Shown here piece after piece: positions 44,778 through 52,539 of a stretch of 64,000 nucleotides of DNA. The stretch is from positions 62,001 to 126,000 of the forward strand of contig NZ_CAPS01000009.1 in assembly GCF_000333955.1 (NCBI RefSeq), read 5' to 3'. How positions within the stretch are numbered: the stretch's first letter is position 1; each line of letters opens with the position of its first letter. The notes under the pieces were generated by a model that saw nothing but the letters and a program-made list of their open reading frames with translations, did no database searches and was not told where the DNA came from. The position numbers and the translations under genes are program-made. The stretch comes from Rhodococcus sp. AW25M09. Its GTDB lineage: Bacteria; Actinomycetota; Actinomycetes; Mycobacteriales; Mycobacteriaceae.

Positions 44778-45923
44778 ATGAATCCATCCATCACGATCAT
44801 CGGGGCAGGACTCGGCGGCCTGGTGCTGGCACGAGTACTGCACGTTCACGGAATCGCCGCCACGGTGTACGAGGCTGACCCCACGGCTGACGCTCGCACA
44901 CAAGGCGGGCAGCTCGACATCCACGAGAACGACGGGCAGGTCGCACTGGCCGCGGCCGGGCTCACGGGCCAGTTCCGCGCCATCATTCACGAGGGAGGCG
45001 AAGCGACTCGCGTACTCAGCCCCAATGGCGAGGCTCTACTCGACGAACCCGACGACGGCACCGGAGGTCGACCGGAGGTGCTGCGCGGAGACCTGCGACG
45101 CATTCTGCTCGACTCCCTGCCGGCCGACACCGTTCGATGGGGGCACAAGCTCACCTCCGTCCGCCCACTGGGCAACGGACAACACGAAATCGAGTTCGAG
45201 AACGGAACCACCACGGTCAGTGATCTGCTCGTCGGCGCCGACGGCGCGTGGTCACGAGTCCGATCCCTGCTCTCCGCCGCCGTACCCGACTACGTGGGCA
45301 CCGTCTTCATCGAGACCTACCTCCACGACGTCGACGCACGGCACCCCGCCACCGCCCGCGCAGTCGGTGATGGCGCGATGTTCGCCCTGACGCCGGGCAA
45401 GGGGATCGCCGTGCACCGAGAGGCAGGCGACATCCTGCACACCTACGTCCAGCTCAACCGCAGCGCTGAGTGGATCGACGCGATCGACTTCACTGACGCG
45501 GTCTCCACCAAAGCAACGATCGCAGCCGAGTTCGATGGGTGGGCAACGGAATTGACGGCGTTGATCACCGATGGAGAGACCGCGCTGGTTCCTCGCAGGA
45601 TTTTCACGCTGCCCAACGACCACGATTGGGGGCGCACCCCGGGAGTAACCCTCGTGGGCGACGCCGCACACCTCATGCCTCCATCCGGAGACGGCGCGAA
45701 TCTGGCGATGTTCGACGGCGCCGAACTCGCTCGCGCGATCTCCGATCACCGCGGCGACATCGAAGCAGCCCTGTCGATCTTCGAGAAGGCCATGTTCACG
45801 CGAAGTGAAGCAGTGGCCGTCCAGGCACACGAAACGCTCGACCTGTGCCTCGGGGAACAATCCCCGTCCGGGCTGATCGACCTGCTCACCGGCGTCACCT
45901 CGGGTGATCGCCTCTCGCAGTAG
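44778..45923 (+). CDS. FAD-dependent monooxygenase (TetX/aromatic hydroxylase type)
   Basis: About 381 residues: TIIGAGLGGLVLARVLHVHG is the dinucleotide-binding GxGxxG, VLRGDLRRILLDSLP and LLVGADGAWSRVRS the middle DG motif, and LVGDAAHLMPPSGDGANLAMFDGAELA the GD motif contacting FAD. It resembles TetX-like and salicylate-hydroxylase-like flavoprotein hydroxylases using NAD(P)H and oxygen on a small hydrophobic substrate. ATG at 44778 with GGAGA upstream; an ATG at 44739 would lie between the operators. Under control of the TetR-type operators just upstream. The end overlaps the opposing regulator gene by 29 bases. Confidence 0.88.
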   Translation: MNPSITIIGAGLGGLVLARVLHVHGIAATVYEADPTADARTQGGQLDIHENDGQVALAAAGLTGQFRAIIHEGGEATRVLSPNGEALLDEPDDGTGGRPEVLRGDLRRILLDSLPADTVRWGHKLTSVRPLGNGQHEIEFENGTTTVSDLLVGADGAWSRVRSLLSAAVPDYVGTVFIETYLHDVDARHPATARAVGDGAMFALTPGKGIAVHREAGDILHTYVQLNRSAEWIDAIDFTDAVSTKATIAAEFDGWATELTALITDGETALVPRRIFTLPNDHDWGRTPGVTLVGDAAHLMPPSGDGANLAMFDGAELARAISDHRGDIEAALSIFEKAMFTRSEAVAVQAHETLDLCLGEQSPSGLIDLLTGVTSGDRLSQ

Positions 45924-46749
45924 CAGATTCGCTGTTCGACGCAGTGTCGAGTGCGAGGGCGGCAAGGAGCCGCAGTCCGTCTTCGCTGGCGCTGCCGGCC
46001 GCGGCGTTCAGGACGATCATCTCCATCCCCGGTTCTCCCGGCAGCGCGAAGTTCTCCTGATGCAGTTCCAACAGACCCACCAGAGGATGGTGGTAGGCCC
46101 TGCGCCCGTGCGTCCGCGCACACACATCTGCGCGGGCCCACAGTCGACGGAATCGATCACTCCCCATGGACAATTCACCGATCAGCGACGCCAACTGCGC
46201 ATCATCGGGAAATTTGCCCGCGGCGAACCGAAGGTGCCCCACCACATCCAAGGTGCAGGTGTTCCAGTCGGCGTACAGCCCGCGTTCGGCTTCTTCGAGA
46301 AAGATGTGCCGCGCAGTGTTCAACCCCGGTATGGGTTGGCCGTACAGCACCTGCGCCATCCGATTACCGGCAAGCACGTTCAGACGGTGATCCATGACGA
46401 ATGCAGGCGCTCCCTCGACCAGATCGAGGACGCGCAGAAGTTCCGGTCGGACGCGGCCCTTCGGGATTTTCACAGGTCGACGGCGTCGGCGGGCGAGCCG
46501 AAGCAAGTGCGCCCGTTCGATGTCGTCGAGACCGAACACACGCGCAAGGGCGTCGAGAATCTGCTCGGACGGCTGTGTGGCGCGGCCCTGCTCGAGACGA
46601 ACGTAGTAGTCGATACTGACGCCCGACAGGTGAGCGACCTCTTCGCGCCGCAGTCCGTCGACGCGCCGATACCGGTCGACGGGGATGCCGACCGAAGCCG
46701 GATCGACGCGGGACCGCCGAATTCTCAAAAAGTTCGCCAAATCGTCCAC
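45895..46749 (-). CDS. XRE family regulator with MmyB-like ligand domain
   Basis: About 284 residues. The N-terminal helix-turn-helix is GLRREEVAHLSGVSIDYYVRLEQGRATQPSEQILDALARVFGL. The rest, FVMDHRLNVLAGNRMAQVLYG and RRLWARADV, with GELSMGSDRF, matches the MmyB-like PAS-type ligand-binding domain common in actinobacteria. Divergent from the quinone reductase-like gene at 46904, separated by 154 bases that contain short GGTA/TACC repeats, so it probably controls that gene and itself. Confidence 0.9.
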   Translation of the reverse strand: MDDLANFLRIRRSRVDPASVGIPVDRYRRVDGLRREEVAHLSGVSIDYYVRLEQGRATQPSEQILDALARVFGLDDIERAHLLRLARRRRRPVKIPKGRVRPELLRVLDLVEGAPAFVMDHRLNVLAGNRMAQVLYGQPIPGLNTARHIFLEEAERGLYADWNTCTLDVVGHLRFAAGKFPDDAQLASLIGELSMGSDRFRRLWARADVCARTHGRRAYHHPLVGLLELHQENFALPGEPGMEMIVLNAAAGSASEDGLRLLAALALDTASNSESATARGDHPR

Positions 46750-46903
46750 ACCTCAGTATCCCCCGGGTATGTCCGTCGAGAGTGGTACCGCCGATACCAG
46801 GAACACCGACCACAGGACATCGCACCCCTGAACGACAAGGGCCTGACGAGACAGGGTGAAGACGTCACTCGAACACGAATTCTCTCGAAAACCAGGAGCA
46901 ACC

Positions 46904-47719
46904 GTGAAGACTCTCGTCGTCTACGCCCATCCCGAACCGAAGTCGCTCAACCACTCACTCGTCGAGCTCGCCGTCGTCACCTTGGAATCCGCAGGCCACG
47001 AAGTGCAGGTGACCGATCTCTACGGCTCCCACTGGAAGGCTGCCCTCGACGCATCGGACTACGGTCCTGCAGCATCGTCGCCACTGCGGGTGGCTGCAGA
47101 TTCCGGACGGGCCTTCGACACAGGCACTCTCACACTCGACGTCCGCGCCGAGCAAGAGAAGTTGTTGTGGGCCGACACCATCATCTTTCAGTTCCCCCTG
47201 TGGTGGTACTCGATGCCCGCGATACTCAAGGGGTGGGTGGATCGAGTGTTCACCTACCACTTCGCCTATGGCGTCGGCGAACACAATGACACCCGATACG
47301 GCGAGCGCTTCGGCGAAGGGACACTCGCAGGCAGGCGAGCGCTGCTGTCGGTCACCGTGGGCGGCCCTGAATCTCACTACTCGGATCGAGGCATCAACGG
47401 ACCGATCGACGACCTGCTGTTCCCTATCCAGCACGGCATCCTCTACTACCCGGGGATCGACGTGCTGCCTCCGTTCGTCGTCCACGGATCAGATCGATTG
47501 ACGGCCGAGGAGTACGCCGTTACCGCAAAGAACTGGGAACGCCGCCTACTCGAACTCGAAACGACCGAACCGATTGCGTTCAGGAAACAGAACTTCGGCG
47601 ATTACGAGATACCGTCCCTGCGCCTCAAAGAAGGCCTGGAGCAACGCGGGCAGTCGAGTTTCGGGTTGCACGTGAGTGGCCCGGGCATCACTCCACTCCG
47701 AAAGCCCATGTTGGGATAA
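46904..47719 (+). CDS. NAD(P)H dehydrogenase (quinone) / flavodoxin-fold oxidoreductase
   Basis: About 271 residues. VKTLVVYAHPEPKSLNHSLVELAV opens a flavodoxin-like fold, followed by VTDLYGSHWKAALDASDYG, LWADTIIFQFPLWWYSMPAILKGWVDRVFTYHFAYG (FMN/FAD-binding and substrate loop of the NQO/MdaB family) and LLSVTVGGPESHYSD. It reduces quinones or related electrophiles by two electrons. GTG at 46904 with CAGGAG upstream; an ATG at 46856 is less likely. Divergent from an MmyB-type regulator, an arrangement usual for inducible detoxification genes. Confidence 0.9.
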   Translation: MKTLVVYAHPEPKSLNHSLVELAVVTLESAGHEVQVTDLYGSHWKAALDASDYGPAASSPLRVAADSGRAFDTGTLTLDVRAEQEKLLWADTIIFQFPLWWYSMPAILKGWVDRVFTYHFAYGVGEHNDTRYGERFGEGTLAGRRALLSVTVGGPESHYSDRGINGPIDDLLFPIQHGILYYPGIDVLPPFVVHGSDRLTAEEYAVTAKNWERRLLELETTEPIAFRKQNFGDYEIPSLRLKEGLEQRGQSSFGLHVSGPGITPLRKPMLG

Positions 47720-47766
47720 ACCCCTGGCCGAGGCGTCCGATGGAGCGTCAGGTGCACACCCTTCGG

Positions 47767-48993
47767 TCAATCACCGCTGAACAAATCGTCGGCCAAATCC
47801 GCGCCGACGACGATGTCGCTGAATTCGATGCTGATGTACGGCATGTTTCGTCGCACAGCTATGCCCGACTCCGCATCGAATGCCACGGCGCTCGGAAAGC
47901 CCTGCCACCCCGGCGGTAGCTCGAACTCCCACGCGGGCCTGCCGCCGACCTCGACAGCAGTCCCTTCGGTGTTATCAGCGATCAGAGTGCTGAACTCGAC
48001 ATCCCAGTTCTTGTGCACGTCGACCAGGGATTCAGGGTGTACCTCGAGACCGATCGGCGGAGTACCTTTCTGCAGGACGCCGTCCACTCGGGACCAGTAG
48101 TCGCCGCGCCGGTTGATGATGTGCCGGGCCCCTTCTCGGTCTGCCATCCGGTACGACCTATATGGGCGATACCAGAACCGAATCTCCGCTACCCGATCTC
48201 CCCTGGTCTCGACAGCCCGTCCGTACCGGGACAGCCGGGAAGATTTCCGGTACCGGTCCACGACGGCACCCCACGAAGATTCGGACTCGAAAGTGCGCGG
48301 CGGATCGACAGGCAGCGCGGACCCTGTCCGAACCACTGCGACGGAAAAAATGCCCTGGCTCAGCACATCAGGGCTGACGTGAGACTGGGTCAGATGATCG
48401 GCCAACGCAAACGATCCAGCTACCGAGGGGTATCCGTCGTTCTGCGGTGGCGGCCCATCGATCCCGATTCCGCCGATCGCACGCGCGGCCTCGATCACCG
48501 ACTCCGGTGCACCGCCTTCCTCGGAGTCGTAGTGGTAGGGATCGAAATCGGCGACGACCTTTCCGTCGGACCACCAGACGAACCGCTCCCCCGAACCGAG
48601 GCTACTGTGCGACAGGATGACCCGGCCTGCGAACAACGGCTGCAAGCATGATTCCGTAGCTCCCACGTACTGCGAGTTCTGTTGTACGAGTAGTACTTTG
48701 TTGTCACCGAACTCCATGACACCGATGAGCTGAGTATCGAGTCCGTCGAGCTTGCCTGCTTCTTCCAGATCGAACTCTGCCGGCAACAGATCCGTGATGC
48801 CCTCTGCCGTCACGTGTTCGGTGTTGTCCGCGCCCAAAGCCTGCAGTACCTCAGCGGCCGACGCATCGCAGATGATGGTCGAGACGTATCCGTTTCCGAT
48901 CCAACCCTCGTACAGATCCGGGATGAACACGTACTCCTCGTACGAATGCATACCGCACGGTCTCACAAATCTCGCGTCGAGACCATACGACAT
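47767..48993 (-). CDS. Uncharacterised protein with DUF6461-like N-terminal part
   Basis: About 408 residues without signal peptide or membrane helix. The first half (VFIPDLYEGWIGNGYVSTIICDASAAEVLQALGA, GDNKVLLVQQNSQYVGATES, RVILSHSSLGSGERFVWWSDGKVVADFDP) resembles the DUF6461 proteins of actinomycetes; this recognition is tentative. The second half (VEIRFW-like VAEIRFWYRPYRSYRMADREGARHI, PAWEFELPPGWQGFPSAVAFD) looks like a separate beta-rich domain. Start could also be the ATG at 48951. Divergent from the small membrane protein at 49084. Function unknown. Confidence 0.65.
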   Translation of the reverse strand: MSYGLDARFVRPCGMHSYEEYVFIPDLYEGWIGNGYVSTIICDASAAEVLQALGADNTEHVTAEGITDLLPAEFDLEEAGKLDGLDTQLIGVMEFGDNKVLLVQQNSQYVGATESCLQPLFAGRVILSHSSLGSGERFVWWSDGKVVADFDPYHYDSEEGGAPESVIEAARAIGGIGIDGPPPQNDGYPSVAGSFALADHLTQSHVSPDVLSQGIFSVAVVRTGSALPVDPPRTFESESSWGAVVDRYRKSSRLSRYGRAVETRGDRVAEIRFWYRPYRSYRMADREGARHIINRRGDYWSRVDGVLQKGTPPIGLEVHPESLVDVHKNWDVEFSTLIADNTEGTAVEVGGRPAWEFELPPGWQGFPSAVAFDAESGIAVRRNMPYISIEFSDIVVGADLADDLFSGD

Positions 48994-49083
48994 TCGAGAA
49001 ACCGCCGGGCCGACACGTCAGCGGTTTGCCTCCGGGCGCCGCTCCGATGCGGCGCTGACGCGATAGTCGGCGATGATGAGTCC

Positions 49084-49368
49084 GTGCCGACTACCGATCC
49101 GTTCCACGCGCTCGTTCTCCTGAACGCAGTGTTCGCCTCTGCCGCGTGGTCTCTCGCCAAGCCGTCGTGGCCGGCAGCGATATCGCTGGGTGCCGTCTCG
49201 ATTCTGTGGCTGTTCTTCAACGCCCCCATCGAAGGCGCGGTGTTGTACGTGGTCGACGCGGACAGAGGCTTGACCGAGTCCGACTTCATCACGGTTGCGG
49301 GGTTGATCCTGGCGGCCGTGACGATTGCCAGAGTCCGGCGCGGACGGAGATCACGCGCCGACTCCTGA
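49084..49368 (+). CDS. Small two- to three-helix membrane protein, copy 2
   Basis: About 94 residues starting with GTG: VPTTDPFHALVLLNAVFASAAWSL, then AISLGAVSILWLFFNAPIEG and VAGLILAAVTIARV. A close paralogue of the protein at 43504, sharing PTTDPFH, WLFFN, IEG.VLY and GLTESDF. Unidentified family. A strong hairpin (49382-49414) lies 14 bases after its stop and separates it from the convergent mau operon. Confidence 0.7.
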   Translation: MPTTDPFHALVLLNAVFASAAWSLAKPSWPAAISLGAVSILWLFFNAPIEGAVLYVVDADRGLTESDFITVAGLILAAVTIARVRRGRRSRADS

Positions 49369-49381
49369 GAACCACAAGAAA

Positions 49382-49414
49382 GGGGTGACCCGGGTATCGA
49401 ACCCGGGCCACCCC
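49382..49414 (-). terminator. Strong GC-rich hairpin ending the mau-type operon
   Basis: GGGGTG (49382-49387) pairs with CACCCC (49409-49414), enclosing CCCGGG (49389-49394) paired with CCCGGG (49402-49407) and a 7-base loop TATCGAA. Read on the minus strand, TTTCTTGT follows the stem, as in an intrinsic terminator for the operon that ends at 49428. It may also stop the plus-strand gene ending at 49368. Confidence 0.8.
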
Positions 49415-49427
49415 AGCTCTCGACGCC

Positions 49428-50264
49428 TCAGATGAGAGTGACTGCAGCGAACACAGCAACACCGACCAGCACTGCACCGGTGAGCGCCTGCACCCGACGG
49501 TCCACGACACACATGAGCGAGAGGAACCCGGGCATCGATCCACCCCGGCTGGTGTGCACGATGGCCAACGCGCTCGGCATGCATCGGCCGAGCGACACCG
49601 TCACGAACAGCACCGCACCCAGCGCGGGCGAGCCCATCGCTGCCACGCCCAGCGCCATCAGGTAATACGCACTCGACCGAATGTAGATCAAGAAGCCCGG
49701 TCCGATGATGGCACCGAACACCAGCGATACCTTCCAAGGTTCCATACTCCGCCGCAGATGACGCGGTAGCTGCTGCCGCCGCATCGGAGTCGGCATCGAG
49801 ATCAGGCCCAGCTCGTGCAATCCGTATGCGAAGGCGAGAACCGCCCACACTCCGAGCATCGCGCCGACAGGCACAGCACCCGAGACGACACCCCCGACAG
49901 TACCGATCACGGTACCCGTCACCGAACCTGTGACGACGGAACCCAGTGCATGCCAACCGAGTCGACGGACCGGCGTCGAGGATCCCTTACGCCCAGGCTG
50001 CTTAGGTGCTACGACAACCCCTGCGACAGACATGCCGCACGTCGACCAATTGGCCGCGAGCGCGGTAACGGCTCCGGCGGCAACGACGACTCCGGTCAAA
50101 CCGGCCGAAGCCGTCGGGGTGAACGCAAGCGCTGCGCCAGCTCCGATCGCCGCGGCGGCCGAGATCATGACGGTGCGGGTGCCGAGCCCGACCGAACCCT
50201 GCAGAGACGGCCTGATCTGGGGCATATCCTGCTGGAGCGCAGTGTGATCGATGATCGTGGTCAT
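49428..50264 (-). CDS. Multispanning membrane protein, MauF candidate
   Basis: About 278 residues with some six to seven membrane helices. Cysteines sit in two helix-flanking motifs, NWSTCGMSVAG (Cys76) and LGRCMPSALAI; the second has the C.P look of the CcdA/DsbD-type reductant carriers to which MauF is related. Length agrees with MauF (about 280). It is the last gene of the operon, with an excellent GAGGAGGT ribosome site before ATG 50264. MauF is needed for maturation of the disulfide-rich light chain and heavy chain in methylotrophs. Assignment rests on length, topology and context, so it is tentative. Confidence 0.6.
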   Translation of the reverse strand: MTTIIDHTALQQDMPQIRPSLQGSVGLGTRTVMISAAAAIGAGAALAFTPTASAGLTGVVVAAGAVTALAANWSTCGMSVAGVVVAPKQPGRKGSSTPVRRLGWHALGSVVTGSVTGTVIGTVGGVVSGAVPVGAMLGVWAVLAFAYGLHELGLISMPTPMRRQQLPRHLRRSMEPWKVSLVFGAIIGPGFLIYIRSSAYYLMALGVAAMGSPALGAVLFVTVSLGRCMPSALAIVHTSRGGSMPGFLSLMCVVDRRVQALTGAVLVGVAVFAAVTLI

Positions 50265-50295
50265 GGATACCTCCTCGATGATGTGGTGATCCACG

Positions 50296-50604
50296 TCAGC
50301 CGACGTGAACCGTTCCGGACATGTACGGGTGAATCGAGCAGTGGTACTCCACGTCACCCGGCGTGTCGAACGTGAACCGAAATGTGCTGTCTCCGTTGAC
50401 GCCGCTGTCGAAGACATCGTCTGCGTGTACTTCGTGGAGCAGACCGCCGTCGTCGAACTGCCACTCAACGGTGCCCCCGACCGGGATGCTCACCTCCTGA
50501 GGGTCGAAGCGGACATTGCTGATGAGCACGGTCGCGTCGATGTCGGGTTCGGACGAGCAGCCCGCGGCCAGCAGCAGGATCGACACCGCGACGACCGTTC
50601 TCAC
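50296..50604 (-). CDS. Amicyanin-like cupredoxin lipoprotein, second copy
   Basis: About 102 residues. Lipobox LLLAAGC, then one cupredoxin domain with type 1 copper ligands His57 (GGLLHEVH), Cys89, His92 and Met95 in EYHCSIHPYMSG, the C-x2-H-x2-M spacing of amicyanin and pseudoazurin-like proteins. It would carry single electrons outside the membrane, from the reduced TTQ enzyme to a terminal acceptor. GTG start overlapping the preceding cupredoxin gene by four bases. Confidence 0.87.
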   Translation of the reverse strand: MRTVVAVSILLLAAGCSSEPDIDATVLISNVRFDPQEVSIPVGGTVEWQFDDGGLLHEVHADDVFDSGVNGDSTFRFTFDTPGDVEYHCSIHPYMSGTVHVG

Positions 50605-50939
50605 TCCTCGACGACGACCGTGCCGAGCATCATCGGGTGCGGCGTGCAGTGATAGTCGAATGTGCCTGCCTCCTCGAAGGTGTAGGAGTAGCTACCTTCG
50701 GTCAGCAGTTCGCTCCGGAAGGTCTCGTCGGCCGTTTCGACGACGTCATGGGGCAGGCCGTTGTCGTCGAAGATCCACTCCACCGTCTCGCCCTTCTTGA
50801 TGGTCACCGACGCCGGGTTGTAGCTCATGTTCTCGACGCGGACGGTCGCTGCGGGAGCATCGCTTCCCGAGTCGCTGCCACATGCCGTCAACCCGAGCAG
50901 CGCAACGAGCGCGATGGCCAGGACAAGAATCTTCTTCAT
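50601..50939 (-). CDS. mauC: Amicyanin-like cupredoxin lipoprotein, first copy
   Basis: About 112 residues. Lipobox LGLTAC with Cys20, then a cupredoxin domain: VTIKKGETVEWIFDDNGLPHDV with ligand His64, and GTFDYHCTPHPMMLG with Cys98, His101 and Met104. This loop is nearly the amicyanin sequence YHCTPHPFM. Amicyanin is the natural electron acceptor of methylamine dehydrogenase, so the role here follows from family and operon. Unlike proteobacterial amicyanin, which is free in the periplasm, this one is lipid-anchored, as fits a cell without an outer-membrane periplasm. Start has GAGAGG upstream. I use the symbol by role. Confidence 0.88.
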   Translation of the reverse strand: MKKILVLAIALVALLGLTACGSDSGSDAPAATVRVENMSYNPASVTIKKGETVEWIFDDNGLPHDVVETADETFRSELLTEGSYSYTFEEAGTFDYHCTPHPMMLGTVVVEE

Positions 50940-50949
50940 GGGTTACCTC

Positions 50950-52539
50950 TCATCGGATGTACATCAAGTTCGCCGTCATACCGGCCTCGAAGTGATAGGC
51001 GTTGTGGCAGTGAAACATCCACTCACCAGGGTTGTCGGCGTCGAACTCGATCGCCAACGAGGACCCGGGTAGGACGTTGACGGTGTCTCGGCGCAGCCCG
51101 CCGTAGTCCGGTACGGAAAACGTGTGTCCGTGCGTGTGCATCGGATGCCACATGGTCGAGGTGTTGTTCATCGTGATGCGGATTCGCTCGCCCTGCTTCA
51201 TGACGAGCTTGCCCGCATCTGCACCGGCCATGGCCCACACGTAGCGGTCTCCGGCCTGCAGCAGATCCACCGAGAACTCACGATCGGGTGTTCTGCTGCT
51301 CAGTTTGGTCTTCTCGGCCGGTCGAAGTGCGCTCTCCGGAACGAGCTCGCGTCCCAACTCCGGAATCGACCCGCCGACATCAGGATTGGCCATGGGCGCC
51401 GCGTCGGTGCTGCGCAGAACCGTCGAGGCATACCCCGGCCGACCCTCTACCGCGGCCACCATCGGCCAGGCACCCGACGCCACCGTCACCAGGACGTCGT
51501 ACCGCTGCGCCATCCCGATGAGAATCGCATCGGTCTCGACCGGCACCACGTCGAAACCATCGACGGCCACGATCGTCATGCGATGCCCGGCCACAGCGAA
51601 TCGATACGGAGTTTCCGCTCCTGCGTTGATGATGCGCAAGCGCATGCGGGAGCCGGGTGCGGCCTCGACGACGGCCGGATCGTTGGGCGGCCGGCCGTTG
51701 ATCAGATGCAGCGGATACGCGATGTGCTGCGTCATCCCCCCGAGAGCCTCGGAGTCTCCGTGCCCCGAGGACGTCAGAGAGGTTGCGACCGTTGCCTCGT
51801 CGGCACCGATCGGAGCCGGCGCAGCGGCGCCGCCGTGCCCGGCATGACCGCCGCCGTGCAACTCCGGGTTCAGCGCTGCCATCACAGCATCGGGCGTGGT
51901 GCCCAGCCCGTCGACCCAGTCGTCGAGGACCAGCACTGCATCGACGTCTGCACCCGTGACGTCATCGGGATCTTCCACGATCAAGGCCCCGAACAGTCCA
52001 CGATCCGCCTGCAGACCCGAATGCGAGTGATACCAGTACGTCCCCGGATCCGGCGCTATGAACGCGTAGTCGAAGGTGCTCCCCGGAACTATCGCCTGCT
52101 GCGTCACCGGTGGTACGCCATCCATGTCGTTGCGAATACGAATGCCGTGCCAGTGAATACTGGTGTCGCTCGGCAGTGAACTGGTGACCGATGCGCGCAT
52201 CGTGTCGCCGGCCGTCAGCCGCAGTTCCGGTGCCACAGCACCGGTCCCGTAGGTCCACGTGTTGACCAGACGCCCGCCCAGGTCCACTGCTGCCGGGCCG
52301 GCGGCGAGGGCGTAGGTCGCCGCCTTGCCGGAGGATGCGCGTGCGGCTTCGGCCGCGGCGACCTCCGGGTCGGTGGCCTTGATGTAGTCGAGCTTGGCGG
52401 TGGATCCAGATGCAGCATCCGAGGAGCTACTGCATCCGGAAACTCCGAGTGCGCCGATTCCCGCCAGGCCGACGCCTGCTGTCGCGAGGGACAGGAAACG
52501 GCGTCGGCCCAGCGTCGACCGGGTGTCCGGTCGACTCAC
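50950..52539 (-). CDS. Multicopper oxidase (three-domain, Tat lipoprotein)
   Basis: About 529 residues. The twin-arginine motif GRRRFLSLA (12-14) and the lipobox GVSGC (Cys36) show export folded and lipid anchoring. All copper motifs are present: IHWHG (His129, His131), WYHSHSG (His171, His173), HPMHTHG (465-470) and HCHNAYHFEAGM with Cys511, His516 and axial Met521. It therefore should oxidise a one-electron donor and reduce oxygen to water. A His-rich loop HGGGHAGHGG lies in the middle. GTG start overlaps the mauB-like stop by four bases. Inside this operon it may take electrons from the cupredoxins or help form the TTQ cofactor; neither is shown by sequence. Confidence 0.92.
   Translation of the reverse strand: MSRPDTRSTLGRRRFLSLATAGVGLAGIGALGVSGCSSSSDAASGSTAKLDYIKATDPEVAAAEAARASSGKAATYALAAGPAAVDLGGRLVNTWTYGTGAVAPELRLTAGDTMRASVTSSLPSDTSIHWHGIRIRNDMDGVPPVTQQAIVPGSTFDYAFIAPDPGTYWYHSHSGLQADRGLFGALIVEDPDDVTGADVDAVLVLDDWVDGLGTTPDAVMAALNPELHGGGHAGHGGAAAPAPIGADEATVATSLTSSGHGDSEALGGMTQHIAYPLHLINGRPPNDPAVVEAAPGSRMRLRIINAGAETPYRFAVAGHRMTIVAVDGFDVVPVETDAILIGMAQRYDVLVTVASGAWPMVAAVEGRPGYASTVLRSTDAAPMANPDVGGSIPELGRELVPESALRPAEKTKLSSRTPDREFSVDLLQAGDRYVWAMAGADAGKLVMKQGERIRITMNNTSTMWHPMHTHGHTFSVPDYGGLRRDTVNVLPGSSLAIEFDADNPGEWMFHCHNAYHFEAGMTANLMYIR

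Noticed and set aside
45904-47289. Open frame of about 460 codons on the plus strand
   Set aside because: Antisense to the MmyB-type regulator and out of frame with the quinone reductase-like gene; no motif.
49382-49414. tRNA 3' fragment or attachment site: on the minus strand the loop reads GGGTTCGATACCC, like a T-arm
   Set aside because: The flanks pair with each other as a plain hairpin (GGGGTG/CACCCC), no D-arm or anticodon arm lies upstream, and the position right after an operon with a T-rich tail fits a terminator better.
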